Source: a virus
IMG/VR virus record: IMGVR_UViG_3300042691_034420
Span: 1 to 31,320 of that record
DNA: 31,320 bases
Strand: one strand, 5' to 3'
A program made the translations under genes and the position numbers. Numbering within the stretch: the stretch's first letter is position 1; each line of letters starts with the position of its first letter. Below, in pieces: positions 25,907 through 31,320 of the stretch. The notes under the pieces were generated by a model. That model saw only the letters and a program-made list of their open reading frames with translations. It made no database searches and had not been told where the DNA came from.

Positions 25907-25996
25907 ATGAACAAAGAACAAGACGAAACAATTTGCATCACTTTCCTTTCCATCGCTCTTTTCTTGAGAAAGGAGGCCTTAGGGCCTCCGTGCTAG
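25907..25996 (+). CDS. Small peptide with strong, hairpin-masked Shine-Dalgarno, 29 aa
   Basis: AAGGAGGAG precedes ATG 25907 at good spacing. The frame reads MNKEQDETICITFLSIALFL then RKEALGPPC. The ribosome-binding site lies in a perfect hairpin TCCTCC-CCAA-GGAGGA (25888-25903), so initiation may be repressed or controlled. The last codons include a GGAGGCC/GGCCTCC hairpin (25976-25989). A hydrophobic centre (ITFLSIALF) suggests membrane association. It could be a leader peptide; the short length leaves doubt. Confidence 0.45.
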   Translation: MNKEQDETICITFLSIALFLRKEALGPPC

Positions 25997-26454
25997 ACCT
26001 TCTTGACATGGAAAAAGCTTTTTAGCCCTCTCCTGGCAGCGACGCGCACGAAGGGAAGCCCTTTACTTAGGAACAGGACCAGCCTTTTGTTTTTCGCTGC
26101 TCGGAGGGAAAGCTCGCCTTTGGGGCTCGCGGTCATGATCGAGCAGCTTGCTTAGCCTTTTGTCAGTAGACGCTCCGTCCTTGGGGGCTACGCTTGCTTG
26201 AAGCTCTCGTCTGAGGAGCGTCGTCTTGCTGCGGAGCATTCCAAGCAGTTGTCAGCGGCTCCGCTAAGGCTATCGTATCTCGCACTGTGGCTTAAATGTG
26301 GCGTTTTCAGTATCGCTGTGATACATTTCTCTAAATTTCTTCCGTTTTTCTTAAGATTTCAATGGGGAGAGGAGATGCGGCGGAAGAATGTATTAAAAAC
26401 GACTTGCACAGTTCTTGATAACGACTAGCGTGAGATGATCTTCGCAAAGCTTCT
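25997..26454 (+). ncRNA. Gene-free region with three stable hairpins, candidate structured RNA
   Basis: No convincing ORF is seen in these 458 bp. Three perfect long-range stems follow one another: GCTGCTCG/CGAGCAGC (26096-26103 with 26140-26147), GACGCTCC/GGAGCGTC (26169-26176 with 26215-26222) and GCGGAGC/GCTCCGC (26231-26237 with 26258-26264). An AAGGG/CCCTT hairpin precedes them. AGCCTTTTGT is repeated at 26081 and 26154. The right third (26280-26454) is AT-rich and holds GTATC/GATAC (26310-26324). Strand and ends of any RNA are uncertain. Confidence 0.4.
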
Positions 26455-26646
26455 ATGTGGGGCCTTCCTGATCGCCAGCCATTTAATATTGGCCCGTATA
26501 AATTGTGGCCATGTTTTAGCAAGCCAGAATTTCAATGGTTTGCAGCAGTAGATGGGCGTCCGTATTATTTCCGCACGACAAACGAGGCTCGCCTGTTCGT
26601 GAATGATTTGCTCTCCATGGAAGACTCAGACGGCCTTTGCGATTAA
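26455..26646 (+). CDS. Hypothetical protein, 63 aa
   Basis: MWGLPDRQPFNIGPYKLWPC, then FSKPEFQWFAAVDGRPYYFR and TTNEARLFVNDLLSMEDSDG. A beta hairpin plus a helix, with many aromatics; the 'F.A.VDGRPYYF.T..EA..F..DL' part looks like a small folded domain. It is the first gene after the structured region and is followed by a terminator before nrdA. Function unknown. Confidence 0.6.
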   Translation: MWGLPDRQPFNIGPYKLWPCFSKPEFQWFAAVDGRPYYFRTTNEARLFVNDLLSMEDSDGLCD

Positions 26647-26704
26647 AGGCTTTCTTCCTCTTTCCCGAAGGCTTCCTGCGCTAGCCTGCCTCTGTTGATT
26701 CCCA

Positions 26705-26724
26705 GGGGACCATGGTCCCCTTTT
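26705..26724 (+). terminator. Palindromic terminator before nrdA
   Basis: GGGGACCATGGTCCCC, a perfect 16-bp palindrome, followed by TTTT. It separates the 63-aa gene from nrdA and excludes the ATG at 26712 as the nrdA start. Confidence 0.8.
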
Positions 26725-26732
26725 GTTGTCTT

Positions 26733-28178
26733 ATGAAGCTGAAGGAAAAGGCAAAATGTGAGCCGATTGCTCGGACAGGACGAGTGCAAGACTGGCTAGA
26801 CAGCCCCGATGGTCGCTTGCCGGTGAGCTGTACTGTCTTCAACGTAGAAGATTCAATGGAGGGCGAAGATGGCATTGAAGCGTCTTGGCGGTTTGTTAGC
26901 CACGGCTTGCGCAATGGTGCGGGCGTCGCTGTTCATTTGTCTTCTTTGCGTGAAAGGGGGGCTGAAAATGGCAAAGGCCTCGTGGCAAGTGGACCAGTAA
27001 GTTTTGGCAAGATTTATTCCACGCTTAATGAAATCTTGCGTAGGGGAGGTTTGTATAAAAATGGCGCCGTAGTTCTTCATCTTGACTATTCTTCCCCTGA
27101 TGCCATTGAATTTGTTAGTGCATCACGCAGTGAGCTTCCTTGGGTGAAGCGTTGTTTGAATGTTGATGAAAATTTCCTTTCTGCATCGTCTCCTGAACTG
27201 ATCAATGCCTGTCTTCGTGCCGTCTCTTCTGGCGATCTCTGGCTCAACAAAATCCGCTACGACAGTCGTGGAAAGCGCATCCGGGCTAATGTTTGCCTGG
27301 AAGTTTATCTTCCGCATCGTGGTACTTGCCTTCTTCAGCACGTTAATTTGGGCGCATGCACGCTTGATAACATTCAAGGAGCATTTGTCGAGGGCATGAT
27401 GCAGCTTTGTGAGCTGCATCCTCGCACTGGCGTTGGCGACACTGGCGAATATCTGCCGCCCGTCATTGACAAACAAATTGGTCTGGGCGTATTGGGCCTA
27501 GCTAATTTCCTTGCTATTCAAGGGATTAGCTACGAAGATTTTGGCAATGCCTTGGAAGCGTTCCTTGCGGAAGATGCTCGTGGCTGGAATGATTTCTGGA
27601 AGAACACTGTTTCTGGAGAAGCAGTATGGCAAATTGACCAGGGCATCCAGAAGGCTGCGGAAATTGCGCGTGAGCATGGCATGGAACGTGCGTTTTGCAT
27701 TGCTCCCACTGCATCGTGCTCCTATCGCTATTTGGACACGCGGGGCTTCACCACCACGCCCGAAATTGCTCCCCCCATTGCTCGAACTGTAGATCGTGAC
27801 TCGGGCACGTTCGGCGTTGAGAGCTTTGATTATGGGGAAGTGGAAACTGCTGCGGAAGTGGGCTGGGATGCTTTTTATAAAGCCGCCAATGGGCTAGTGC
27901 AGTTGTATCAACGCACTGGTCTTTTCCATGGTTATTCGTTTAATTCTTGGTCAGATGTGGTGAGTTATGACGAAGCCTTCCTGAAGGATTGGCTAGACTC
28001 TCCTCAGACAAGCCTCTATTACAGTTTGCAAGTCCTGCCTGATACTCAGCGCAAGGACGACGCATATGCTGCGTTGGACGACGACTTTAAGAGCATGTTT
28101 GGTCTCAATGAAGAGACTGAGCAGGATTCTGCGTCTTGTTCGCTGGAGGCTGGATTCTGCGCTGCTTGCTCAGAATGA
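26733..28178 (+). CDS. nrdA: Ribonucleotide reductase class I large subunit, short form
   Basis: 481 aa. It would reduce ribonucleotides to deoxyribonucleotides with NrdB. Landmarks: PVSCTVFNVEDSMEG (first active-site cysteine), SHGLRNGAGVAVHLSSLR, ANVCLEVYLP near residue 187 (catalytic N-x-C-x-E), LGVLGLANFL, FCIAPTASCSYRY (phosphate-binding loop) and a C-terminal redox pair FCAACSE. Bacterial NrdA is about 760 aa; this protein lacks the N-terminal ATP-cone and part of the N-terminal domain, so allosteric control is probably reduced. ATG 26733 follows the terminator. A hairpin terminator separates it from nrdB. Confidence 0.9.
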   Translation: MKLKEKAKCEPIARTGRVQDWLDSPDGRLPVSCTVFNVEDSMEGEDGIEASWRFVSHGLRNGAGVAVHLSSLRERGAENGKGLVASGPVSFGKIYSTLNEILRRGGLYKNGAVVLHLDYSSPDAIEFVSASRSELPWVKRCLNVDENFLSASSPELINACLRAVSSGDLWLNKIRYDSRGKRIRANVCLEVYLPHRGTCLLQHVNLGACTLDNIQGAFVEGMMQLCELHPRTGVGDTGEYLPPVIDKQIGLGVLGLANFLAIQGISYEDFGNALEAFLAEDARGWNDFWKNTVSGEAVWQIDQGIQKAAEIAREHGMERAFCIAPTASCSYRYLDTRGFTTTPEIAPPIARTVDRDSGTFGVESFDYGEVETAAEVGWDAFYKAANGLVQLYQRTGLFHGYSFNSWSDVVSYDEAFLKDWLDSPQTSLYYSLQVLPDTQRKDDAYAALDDDFKSMFGLNEETEQDSASCSLEAGFCAACSE

Positions 28179-28188
28179 CAAAAAAGAA

Positions 28189-28208
28189 GGGGCCGGAAGG
28201 CCCCTTTT
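28189..28208 (+). terminator. Terminator between nrdA and nrdB
   Basis: GGGGCC-GGAA-GGCCCC followed by TTTT, 10 nt after the nrdA stop. It may reduce nrdB expression relative to nrdA unless nrdB has its own promoter. Confidence 0.82.
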
Positions 28209-28240
28209 CTCCTCAACACCCACTGAACGATACTACGACC

Positions 28241-28975
28241 ATGACGACAAAGAGCCCCTATCTGTCGATGATTGCTAAAAAACGGCCTTGGCAGGCCGTT
28301 GCCGTGGACAAGGGCGTTGTGCAGGAAGGCAGTGAAGCCACTTTGGGCAAGCTACTGGCATTGCGCCACTTGGAGCTTCCTGTGAAGGATTTCTTGGAGC
28401 AGGGGCTAGAGCGTGATTTACCTTCCACTCCCGGTGTTGTAGAGGCTCTGCGGCACAATCAGGAAGATGAGCAACGTCACGACCAAGCTCTTAACTACAT
28501 CGTTGCCGCCCATGGTGCTGATGAAAAGGCAGAAAAGGAAGTAGAAGGTATTTTGAAGGCATGGCAAGAGCATCCTGCCCATCCCATTTTGAAAGCTGCC
28601 ATTCTTGAGCGCAGTATTTTCTTTGTTGTGCTGCCGTTCTTCCGTTTCAATGGAGACATGGGCATTCGTACTGTGGCTGCTGACATTAGCCGCGATGAAA
28701 TCACTCATGTGGGCGTTCATAGTCTTGTGGCTAAGGAACTCAATGAGAATGCTGGTCAGAGCCTGAACAAGCTGCGTCGTGCCACTGCATTGTGGGCATT
28801 TGATGCGCTGGGTATGAGCGAGAACAAATGGCTGAATAAGGATTTCTGGCTCAAGCAGAGTGATAGCTTGTTTGAAAAAGGCAAGGCAGATGGTCTTGCG
28901 GAAACGCAACGGAGCCGGATGCCTGCGTTCTTTGAGGCGGCCAACACTAATCTGCCTTCCTACGGCAGGGCCTAG
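28241..28975 (+). CDS. nrdB: Ribonucleotide reductase small subunit-like di-iron protein
   Basis: 244 aa from ATG 28241 (MTTKSPYLSMIAKKRPWQAV). Ferritin-like metal ligands are visible: E77-D-E-x-R-H80 style EDEQRHDQ (E77 and H80), E123 in AILERSIFF, and E153/H156 in RDEITHVGVH. This is the E-xxH...E...E-xxH pattern of RNR beta subunits. The protein is much shorter than standard NrdB (about 375 aa), and the radical tyrosine cannot be fixed by eye. Its position directly after nrdA supports the NrdB role; another ferritin-like protein is the alternative. Confidence 0.8.
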   Translation: MTTKSPYLSMIAKKRPWQAVAVDKGVVQEGSEATLGKLLALRHLELPVKDFLEQGLERDLPSTPGVVEALRHNQEDEQRHDQALNYIVAAHGADEKAEKEVEGILKAWQEHPAHPILKAAILERSIFFVVLPFFRFNGDMGIRTVAADISRDEITHVGVHSLVAKELNENAGQSLNKLRRATALWAFDALGMSENKWLNKDFWLKQSDSLFEKGKADGLAETQRSRMPAFFEAANTNLPSYGRA

Positions 28976-29146
28976 TGTTATATTGACCGAGTTCCCGCTC
29001 TGCGTTAGCATCGGGCAGACAGAGCCTAAGCCTCTGAAGCGATTAGATCTTGTTAATCGCTTCACGCTTAGGCCATCTGGGAGGCTAAGACAGCGCCAGG
29101 CAAATAGCTTGGAAGAACCAGGTGCAATTCCCGGTCCTCTCATTTT
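28976..29146 (+). ncRNA. Candidate structured RNA downstream of nrdB
   Basis: An extended -10-like TGTTATATT (28976-28984) starts right after the nrdB stop. Downstream are GCTCTG/CAGAGC (28997-29002 with 29020-29025), then a long hairpin CCTAAGC + GAAGCGATTA paired with TAATCGCTTC + GCTTAGG (29025-29072). A further element contains GGAA and GGTGCAATTCC (29111-29131), which matches the GGUGnAAnUCC core of cobalamin riboswitches, and the stretch ends in TTTTT (29143-29147). The rest of the cobalamin consensus (CCGCAAC, B12 box) is not seen, so a riboswitch is not claimed. Confidence 0.45.
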
Positions 29147-29157
29147 TCCATCGAACC

Positions 29158-29715
29158 ATGATCAACTGCTGGCTCACGTCAGATAATCACTTCTGCCATG
29201 AGAAAATGTATAGTTTTCTGCGGCCAGATGGAGAGAAGGTGCGCCCTTTTGCAAATGCAGAAGAGGGCGATGCTTTTATGGTGGAACAATGGAACAAACG
29301 AGTGAAGCCCAAGGATCGCATTTACGTATTGGGCGACGTAGCAATCAAGCGTTCAGGGCTGAAAATTCTTGAGCGGCTCAATGGAAGAAAAGTATTAGTA
29401 CGCGGTAATCACGATATTTTTAAGCTGCAAGACTATGCGCAATATTTTGATGATATTCGCGGGTGCTTTTATCATCACGAATTCATGATGAGCCACATCC
29501 CATTGCACCCTGAATTATTTGAGCAACGATTTAAGGGAAATATTCACGGTCATTTACATAGTCATAACGTAAGGCTTCCTGATGGAAGTCTGGATAGGCG
29601 CTATCTTAATTGTTGTGTAGAACAACACAACTTCGCGCCCATTCATTGGGACGAGGCGATGCTTTATTTCTCCTCCAATGACAGAGCGCCGGACCTTCAA
29701 CACGCCCCTGCGTGA
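29158..29715 (+). CDS. Calcineurin-like metallophosphoesterase, 185 aa
   Basis: ATG 29158 (MINCWLTSDNHFCHEKMYSF). All metallophosphoesterase motifs are present: D9-x-H11 in TSDNH, GDVA, VRGNHDIF, SHIPLHP and NIHGHLHSH. Binuclear metal centre enzymes of this size include phage phosphatases and nucleases acting on RNA or cyclic/terminal phosphates; the substrate cannot be told from sequence. The frame before the ATG crosses the T-rich end of the structured region. The next gene starts 38 nt before its stop. Confidence 0.88.
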   Translation: MINCWLTSDNHFCHEKMYSFLRPDGEKVRPFANAEEGDAFMVEQWNKRVKPKDRIYVLGDVAIKRSGLKILERLNGRKVLVRGNHDIFKLQDYAQYFDDIRGCFYHHEFMMSHIPLHPELFEQRFKGNIHGHLHSHNVRLPDGSLDRRYLNCCVEQHNFAPIHWDEAMLYFSSNDRAPDLQHAPA

Positions 29716-29878
29716 GCCGCTCAATCCCATTATCTACCAATCGTTGCGAGCCATTGATTGGCACAATGCGCAATATTTTCTCACCATGGACCAGTGGCAT
29801 CTAGAAAAAGCTGCCATCATTAGACAGTATGTGACAGAGCTGAAGGCTTGGATTTATGAGCAGGAGGAAATGGTTTAG
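29678..29878 (+). CDS. Hypothetical protein, 66 aa
   Basis: MTERRTFNTPLREPLNPIIY, then QSLRAIDWHNAQYFLTMDQW and LEKAAIIRQYVTELKAWIYE. Mostly helical. It overlaps the phosphoesterase gene by 38 nt and the next gene by 23 nt. The frame reads naturally over its non-overlapping part. Function unknown. Confidence 0.58.
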   Translation: MTERRTFNTPLREPLNPIIYQSLRAIDWHNAQYFLTMDQWHLEKAAIIRQYVTELKAWIYEQEEMV

Positions 29879-30062
29879 GCTTTGGGCAAAAGCCCTTGGC
29901 GAAAAGGCGAGCAAGCATGATCACGAAGCAGACAGAGTGGCTTTGATTCGCACGCTGATCTTCGCTTCCTATCTCATTACCAATTGCTTCATCATTGCCA
30001 ATGCCGTTGTCCATTGGCCAAAAGAAAAGCCCGCCGTAGCGGGCTCTTGTATTCAGCAATAA
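29856..30062 (+). CDS. Small membrane protein, 68 aa
   Basis: MSRRKWFRLWAKALGEKASK, a very basic N-terminus, then IRTLIFASYLITNCFIIANA as one membrane segment. The inside-positive rule puts the basic end in the cytoplasm. The last codons (KPAVAGSCIQQ) pass through the hairpin that terminates the opposite-strand operon. Function unknown. Confidence 0.58.
   Translation: MSRRKWFRLWAKALGEKASKHDHEADRVALIRTLIFASYLITNCFIIANAVVHWPKEKPAVAGSCIQQ
30020..30045 (-). terminator. Terminator of the TerL-side minus-strand operon
   Basis: On the minus strand AGCCCGC-TACG-GCGGGCT is followed by TTTCTTTTGG. It lies 20 nt past the stop of the 39-aa gene (30065). Like the terminator at 1006-1028 it is embedded in the 3' end of a convergent plus-strand gene. 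Confidence 0.82.
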
Positions 30063-30064
30063 GC

Positions 30065-30184
30065 TCAAAACCAATGAGGCTTGGGCACGTAAGCAACGCC
30101 GCGATAGACGAGCGAAGCCATTTGTGCTTCACGCAGACGAGCTGCTTTCTCAAGCTGCTGCTTGATGAGGGCGAGTGGGTTCAT
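30065..30184 (-). CDS. Small conserved protein, 39 aa
   Basis: ATG 30184 gives MNPLALIKQQLEKAARLREA, then QMASLVYRGVAYVPKPHWF. An N-terminal helix with a basic patch and a YRGVxY motif recalls tiny cyanophage/lambdoid proteins that end in 'YRGV.Y.P..H'. The opposite strand has no convincing gene. It is the last gene before the terminator. Function unknown. Confidence 0.6.
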   Translation of the reverse strand: MNPLALIKQQLEKAARLREAQMASLVYRGVAYVPKPHWF

Positions 30185-30269
30185 GATGGTTCCCGATGAT
30201 GCTGGTCCCGTTCCGTACCAGCCAGTCATGCGCCCCTTGCGGGGTGAACGTATCATCAGTGTAGCAAAG

Positions 30270-30342
30270 TGCCCGAAGCAGGATTCGAACCTGCGCTGGA
30301 GCGATTTTAAGTCGCTTGTCTCTTCCGCTGGACTATTCGGGC
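30270..30342 (-). tRNA. tRNA-Leu (UAA anticodon), short variable loop
   Basis: Read on the minus strand: acceptor GCCCGAA/TTCGGGC (7 bp), TA at positions 8-9, a 3-bp D stem GTC/GAC with GG in the D loop, anticodon stem AGCGA/TCGCT with loop CTTAAAA (anticodon UAA), a 5-nt variable loop CCAGC, T arm GCAGG-TTCGAAT-CCTGC, and discriminator A (30270). CCA is not encoded. The anticodon reads UUA leucine codons. Bacterial tRNA-Leu normally has a long variable arm, so this is an atypical class I form. Confidence 0.9.
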
Positions 30343-30396
30343 TTCATGAGCAAAAGGGGCGTCGGGCGGGGCTTCAATCCGCCATATACGACATTT

Positions 30397-30503
30397 CAAA
30401 ACGGGTTGGCCCGTTTCCCCTTTTCCCCTGATACAGAACAATGGCGCCTGAAACCATTGTTCCTTGTTGATCCAACGCTGGCCAGCGTGCTTCGCGAAAG
30501 CCT
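30397..30503 (-). ncRNA. Candidate small RNA between tRNA and 87-aa gene
   Basis: No gene covers this interval. On the minus strand an extended -10 (TGTTATGAT, 30516-30508) is followed by GCTTTCGCGAAGC (30501-30489), a perfect 14-bp palindrome ACGCTGGCCAGCGT (30488-30475), ACAATGG/CCATTGT (30460-30438) and AAACGGG-CCAA-CCCGTTT (30416-30399) with a short T-run. The promoter copy shares 15 of 16 bases with the one before the 13.8-kb RNA candidate. It could be an independent RNA or the leader of the tRNA transcript. Confidence 0.45.
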
Positions 30504-30504
30504 T

Positions 30505-30520
30505 GAAATCATAACATGCC
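30505..30520 (-). promoter_or_regulatory. Extended -10 promoter, second copy
   Basis: The minus strand reads GGCATGTTATGATTTC. It differs at one base from the sequence at 13989-13974. It lies 5 nt past the stop of the 87-aa gene and before a set of hairpins and the tRNA. Confidence 0.5.
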
Positions 30521-30525
30521 TAGGT

Positions 30526-30789
30526 TTAGGCGTCATATTCTCTTAAGGATTGTTCTTCGGGAAAGCTGCGATCTCGGCAATAGTCATCTTCCTCTCCCCC
30601 ATCGCTTTCCAGGGAAGCAAGCTCAGCTTGTCTTAGCTGCTTTGCGTGAGCCTTGAGTTTGGGCAGAAGCGTGGGAATATAGAGATGCTCGGCGGCAAGA
30701 AGCTGAAGGCAAGTTTGCTTGCTAGTGGTGCCATTCATTAATAGTGCAACAAGAAACTGAGTCTCTTGCATAGTTAAATTACAGCTCAT
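30526..30789 (-). CDS. Hypothetical protein downstream of TerL, 87 aa
   Basis: MSCNLTMQETQFLVALLMNG, then TTSKQTCLQLLAAEHLYIPT and an acidic C-terminus (SDGGEEDDYCRDRSFPEEQS). Helical throughout its first 60 residues. It starts 34 nt after the TerL stop on the same strand and is probably in the same transcript. Function unknown. Confidence 0.65.
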   Translation of the reverse strand: MSCNLTMQETQFLVALLMNGTTSKQTCLQLLAAEHLYIPTLLPKLKAHAKQLRQAELASLESDGGEEDDYCRDRSFPEEQSLREYDA

Positions 30790-30823
30790 CGCGTTATGAG
30801 AGAACTATTGTTTGAAAATCATA

Positions 30824-31318
30824 CTAGGAGATCAGGCTTTCAATCCAACCAATGTCGTCGTCTTTACTGGCGGCAAGAATTGCACCTGCCATTGCAAATG
30901 CCAAGTCGTCAATTCCTGATGCCTTGCCACCAGTTACACTCCATTGTCCGCTGGGTTTATAAATGACAGTGAGATTTTTGAGCTGCATGATTGCTTTCTC
31001 GTGGCGATAGACATTGATCTGCCCTGCATTAAACAACTCTCGCATCTTGCTGAATGCTTTCATTTTGGAGCTGACGGTCCAAGTGAGTTCCGTGATGGGA
31101 AGGTCGCTGGCAAGGCTTTGAATGGTACCAGCGCTGTTAAACTGGTCCATCACAATGGTGTCGAAAACGTATAGACGATGTTGCTCCTTAATCCAATCTT
31201 CCACTGCATTAATATTCACCTCCATGCGTCCATTGATTTCAAAATCAGCGACGAAGGAGTGGAATTTGTCTACGACTAACGTGCCGTTCTCATAGTGAAC
31301 AATACAAGCAGTGTAGTC
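30824..31318 (-). CDS. terL: Terminase large subunit TerL, C-terminal nuclease part (5' end outside window)
   Basis: At least 164 codons are visible and the frame continues beyond the right edge; an internal ATG at 31225 is not the real start. The nuclease domain is clear: DYTACIVHYENGTLVVDKFH (motif I region), VMDQFNSAGTIQSL (motif II DQF...), MKAFSKMRELFNAGQINVYR, and SGIDDLAFAMAGAILA with the paired aspartates of motif III. TerL cuts concatemeric phage DNA and, through its N-terminal ATPase outside the window, drives packaging. The candidate small subunit is far away and on the opposite strand. Confidence 0.9.
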   Translation of the reverse strand, partial: DYTACIVHYENGTLVVDKFHSFVADFEINGRMEVNINAVEDWIKEQHRLYVFDTIVMDQFNSAGTIQSLASDLPITELTWTVSSKMKAFSKMRELFNAGQINVYRHEKAIMQLKNLTVIYKPSGQWSVTGGKASGIDDLAFAMAGAILAASKDDDIGWIESLIS

Positions 31319-31320
31319 GT

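Noticed and set aside
29078-29141. A second tRNA on the plus strand (T-arm-like GGTGCAATTCC)
   Set aside because: No full cloverleaf: a proper acceptor partner and an anticodon arm are missing, and the T-loop differs from TTCRANY.
28418-29143. A 241-codon open frame on the minus strand across nrdB
   Set aside because: It is antisense to the well-supported NrdB-like gene and its protein is low-quality (Ser/Arg/Pro-rich); its start lies in the structured region.

Overview
The window looks like part of a tailed double-stranded DNA phage genome, most likely a cyanophage. Genes are packed tightly, with many ATGA/TAATG overlaps and dozens of very small ORFs. The recognisable genes are a phage toolkit: a TerL end fragment, a small-terminase-like protein, a primase-helicase, a single-strand annealing protein with a PD-(D/E)XK exonuclease, ThyX, a dCTP-deaminase-like protein, a DUF3310 protein, class I ribonucleotide reductase, several HNH/endonuclease VII genes and one tRNA. 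The cyanobacterial host is inferred from the style of this gene set. No photosynthesis gene or host gene is present to prove it.

Layout. (1) 1-480, minus strand: the start of a probable cell-wall hydrolase and two small membrane proteins, a possible lysis cassette. (2) 565-1047: a free-standing HNH nuclease. (3) 1044-7361, minus strand: a long nucleotide-metabolism and recombination operon. It starts from a good sigma70-like promoter (7388-7415) and runs through a ribbon-helix-helix protein, annealing protein, exonuclease, a protein with an SSB-like tail, dCTP deaminase, a small nuclease, ThyX and DUF3310. It ends at a terminator at 1006-1028. One plus-strand gene (2642-3016) interrupts it. 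(4) 7505-13523, plus strand: primase-helicase, an acidic peptide, a small-terminase-like gene and many small unknown genes. (5) 13565-13986, minus strand: a 55-codon gene and a candidate structured RNA. (6) 14084-22022, plus strand: an RlpA-like secreted protein, a HicA-like protein, an HNH/SF2-helicase/213-aa cassette, and a run of small genes separated by terminators. (7) 22043-25291: a NUMOD4-HNH homing nuclease, about 450 bp of modular tandem repeats, then a gp88-family island whose genes share a CAAACATTCC upstream motif. (8) 25412-29146: endonuclease VII-like gene, structured noncoding DNA, NrdA and NrdB. (9) 29158-30062: a metallophosphoesterase and two small genes. (10) 30065-31318, minus strand: TerL (5' end outside the window), two small genes, a tRNA-Leu(UAA) and another candidate small RNA.

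Functional links. ThyX, the dCTP-deaminase-like protein, DUF3310 and NrdAB would supply deoxynucleotides. The primase-helicase copies DNA. The annealing protein, exonuclease, SSB-like proteins and small resolvase-like nuclease form a recombination set. The terminases package DNA. Many transcription units are bounded by GC-rich hairpins followed by T-runs, and several of these are immediately followed by a recurring CTGTATTGTTC element, so small genes appear to be expressed as separate modules.

The most interesting signals are: a canonical -1 slippery heptamer at the end of the annealing protein gene, leading into a start-less open frame that fills the gap to the next gene; several structured noncoding loci, two of them on the minus strand behind nearly the same 16-nt extended -10 sequence; the modular repeat array; and the tRNA-Leu(UAA) with a short variable loop. 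All function calls rest on motif reading by eye; no database search or folding calculation was done.
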